From Saprospiraceae bacterium (lineage in GTDB: Bacteria > Bacteroidota > Bacteroidia > Chitinophagales > Saprospiraceae), in assembly GCA_020628095.1 (NCBI GenBank), contig JAHDFP010000005.1, positions 211,373-275,372 of the forward strand: a DNA stretch of 64,000 nucleotides, read 5' to 3'. Every line of letters starts with the position of its first letter. Position 1 is the stretch's first letter. Made by a program: the position numbers and the translations under genes. Below the pieces are notes generated by a model, which had not been told where the DNA came from, did no database searches, and was given only the letters and a program-made list of their open reading frames with translations. Positions 61,948 through 64,000 of the stretch are shown here, piece after piece.

Positions 61948-64000
61948 ATGGTAAAAACATTACTCTCCAATTCGAATTCAGATGATAATTCATCGAGGAA
62001 TCAAAAGAGAATATGGGTAAAAGTGTTTGCTTGTTTAAGCATTTTATTATTCACCAATCTAGAAACGAATGCACAGTTGATCATCGGTGATGATCCAGCT
62101 AACATAGATGATGCATCGATTTTAGAATTAGTTAGTGACAGTCTCGTGTTTGTACCCACACGAATGTCATCTGCAGATAGAGATCTTATAGCTACACCAC
62201 TAGAAGGTGCAGTTATATATAATACAGATCTCGAATGCATACAAGTAAACAAGGGAACAGATCTTTCCCCAGAGTGGCATTGTATAGAGGCATATCTATT
62301 ACAATTGACCACGGATCAACGAGATGCGTTGATATTCCCTTCTACTGGAAAGATTGTTTATAACATTGATATCGATTGTGTTCAGGTTAATAAAGGAACA
62401 CCTTCTAATCCTATATGGTCTTGCTTAGAAGGTGAGGTTGGTCCAGAAGGACCAAGAGGACCTCAAGGTCAGCAAGGAGAAAGAGGACCAAGAGGTGAAC
62501 AAGGTGTACAAGGTATACAAGGTGAAATAGGACCAAGAGGACCTCAGGGTCTTACAGGTGCTACAGGAGCAAGAGGACCACAAGGAGAAGCTGGACCAGA
62601 AGGACCTGCAGGTGCTATTGGTGCTTCTGCATATCAGGCTTGGTTAGATGCTGGTAATGTTGGAACAGAGGCGGATTTCATAGTATCTATAACAGGATCT
62701 TCTGCTTACGAAATCTGGTTAATGTTTAATACAGGATCAATGGCAGATTTCTTGGCGTCCTTACAAGGTGCGCAAGGTGAAGTTGGACCAAGAGGACCAC
62801 AAGGTAATGCAGGTGCACAAGGACCAAGAGGTGAGCAAGGTATACAAGGTGAAGAAGGGCCAAGAGGACAAAGAGGTGTTGCAGGTAGAGATGGAAGAGA
62901 CGGAAGAGATGGAGCTGATGGAAGAGACGGAGCTGATGGAAGAGACGGCAGAGATGGAGATGATGGTGAAGACGGAATTAACTGTTGGGATACTGACGGT
63001 GATGGTGTTAATGATTCTAATGAAGATGTAAATGGAGACGGAAGATGGAATGCTCAAGATTGTCAAGGAGCTGATGGAAGAGACGGTGTAGATGGAAGAG
63101 ATGGTCTTGACGGAAGAGATGGAATAGATGGTGACGAAGGAGAAAGAGGACCACAAGGAGAAAGAGGACCAGAAGGACCAGAAGGACCTGAGGGGCCAGA
63201 AGGACCAGAAGGACCAGAAGGGCCTGCGGGAGCAACAGGTGCTACGGGATCTATCGGACTTTCAGCTTACGAAATATGGTTAGCTGCTGGTAACATAGGA
63301 ACAGAAATAGATTTCCTTTTATCATTAAGAGGAGAAATTGGTGCTACGGGAGCGACTGGTGATGTCGGACCAAGAGGACCAGAAGGACCAGAAGGACCAG
63401 CAGGAGAAACTGGTGCTCCTGGACCAGAAGGACCGCAAGGACCAGATGGAGGTCAAGGACCAGAAGGACCTGAAGGACCTGAAGGACCAAGAGGGCCGGA
63501 GGGACCAGAAGGACCTCAGGGTGATACAGGAGCAAGAGGACCTCAAGGTGATAGAGGCCCAGCAGGTGTCGATGGTCAAAATGGTAGAGATGGACGTAAT
63601 GGTATAAATGGAGAAAATGGTGCTGATGGAAGAGACGGTCGTGATGGTGTCGATGGACAGGATGGAGAAAACGGAGCAGATGGTAGAGACGGACGTGACG
63701 GTGTAGACGGTCAAAATGGTGAGAATGGAGCAGATGGAAGAAATGGTGTTGATGGTGAAAACGGTGCTGATGGTAGAGATGGCATTGATGGACAGGATGG
63801 AGAAAACGGCGCTGATGGAGCTGATGGAAGAAATGGTATCAATGGTGAGAATGGTGCAGACGGTAGAGACGGCGTTGACGGTCAAGACGGTTCTAATGGC
63901 GCAGATGGTCGTGACGGAAGAAATGGTGTTGATGGTCAGAATGGCGCTAACGGAGCAGACGGTAGAGATGGCGTTAACTGTTGGGATACTGACGGGGACG
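61948..64000 (+). CDS. Giant collagen-like surface protein, N-terminal part
   Basis: The frame is open from ATG at 61948 to the window end (684 codons so far). After a signal-anchor (VFACLSILLFTNLETNAQ) come two copies of an Ig-like cap module (IQVNKGTDLSPEWHCIE and VQVNKGTPSNPIWSCLE). A long Gly-x-y repeat follows, first GPEGPRGPQGQQG-type, then GRDGRDGADG and NGENGADGRDG blocks. Two or three 25-residue inserts (SAYEIWLAAGNIGTEIDFLLSLRG) break the triplets, and a calcium-type loop (CWDTDGDGVNDSNEDVNGD) occurs at about residue 348 and again at the end. It is probably exported. The C-terminus is not in the window. Confidence 0.9.
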   Translation, partial: MVKTLLSNSNSDDNSSRNQKRIWVKVFACLSILLFTNLETNAQLIIGDDPANIDDASILELVSDSLVFVPTRMSSADRDLIATPLEGAVIYNTDLECIQVNKGTDLSPEWHCIEAYLLQLTTDQRDALIFPSTGKIVYNIDIDCVQVNKGTPSNPIWSCLEGEVGPEGPRGPQGQQGERGPRGEQGVQGIQGEIGPRGPQGLTGATGARGPQGEAGPEGPAGAIGASAYQAWLDAGNVGTEADFIVSITGSSAYEIWLMFNTGSMADFLASLQGAQGEVGPRGPQGNAGAQGPRGEQGIQGEEGPRGQRGVAGRDGRDGRDGADGRDGADGRDGRDGDDGEDGINCWDTDGDGVNDSNEDVNGDGRWNAQDCQGADGRDGVDGRDGLDGRDGIDGDEGERGPQGERGPEGPEGPEGPEGPEGPEGPAGATGATGSIGLSAYEIWLAAGNIGTEIDFLLSLRGEIGATGATGDVGPRGPEGPEGPAGETGAPGPEGPQGPDGGQGPEGPEGPEGPRGPEGPEGPQGDTGARGPQGDRGPAGVDGQNGRDGRNGINGENGADGRDGRDGVDGQDGENGADGRDGRDGVDGQNGENGADGRNGVDGENGADGRDGIDGQDGENGADGADGRNGINGENGADGRDGVDGQDGSNGADGRDGRNGVDGQNGANGADGRDGVNCWDTDGD

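Noticed and set aside
62761..63885. Long open frames on the minus strand (serine/isoleucine- and leucine-rich) across the collagen region
   Set aside because: They are reverse-strand shadows of Gly-x-y repeats. The plus-strand frame is open across the whole region and gives a signal sequence and conserved modules.
62440..64000. Short repeats that resemble a CRISPR array
   Set aside because: The periodicity is 9 bp within a coding frame, not repeat-spacer units, and no cas genes are near.

Overview
The window looks like the chromosome of a Bacteroidota bacterium, probably a Saprospiria- or Flavobacteriia-like lineage. Support comes from a gliding-motility GldG C-terminus, many small lipoproteins, AT-rich DNA, TAnnTTTG-type -7 promoter boxes with a TTG near -33, and a large collagen-like surface protein. 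No rRNA, tRNA or CRISPR array was seen.

Layout. (1) 1-13.4 kb is ordinary core genome: gldG end; a minus-strand SCO1/cytochrome c/lipoprotein/SRPBCC operon; a DASH cryptochrome; an MFS transporter broken by one in-frame TGA; LolD-type ATPase; a glycosyltransferase; a MazG-like pyrophosphohydrolase; a sigma factor/outer-membrane-protein/lipoprotein operon; and coiled-coil proteins. (2) 13.4-18.8 kb holds two tandem, nearly identical small-RNA-like units, then a helical-protein gene interrupted by a 3.47-kb IS1595-family transposon (13969-17434). That transposon has 28-bp inverted ends, a perfect 8-bp target duplication and four passenger genes. (3) 18988-60251 is a 41-kb integrated island bounded by 26-bp direct repeats (25/26 identical), with a tyrosine recombinase just inside the left end. 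(4) After the island the core resumes with a tRNA-queuosine mannosyltransferase-like gene and a giant collagen-like protein that runs off the window end.

The island is almost wholly defence or conflict genes. From left to right: a DEAD-type helicase; an XRE-controlled operon of SNF2 helicase, DUF4391, RhuM, type III Mod (broken by TAG) and Res, followed by a 22-codon stub of a lost ATPase; a TPR/HExxH protein with AddB-like nuclease and a split AddA-like helicase-nuclease; a CBASS-like operon (CD-NTase, a single-chain E2-E1-JAB protein, a DUF6602-like nuclease-fold protein and a CxxC zinc protein); a divergent sigma-factor/Panacea-like pair separated from it by an 18-bp inverted repeat; a second, short recombinase; a seven-gene minus-strand operon (Fic, NADAR, SIR2-STALD, ECF S component, one-chain EcfT-A-A', GTP-cyclohydrolase-II-like protein, four-TM protein); and an AAA/DUF4143 ATPase.

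The seven-gene operon is the best candidate for an undescribed system. Its overlapping genes join NAD+ cleavage, N-glycoside/ADP-ribose chemistry, a GTP-cyclohydrolase-like enzyme with a changed active site and a vitamin-type importer. The second candidate is the CBASS-like operon with unassigned effectors. Palindromes of TGTG-N8-CACA type lie upstream of the seven-gene operon and of another two-gene operon about 8.4 kb away, which suggests shared regulation. All functions are inferred from motifs read by eye.
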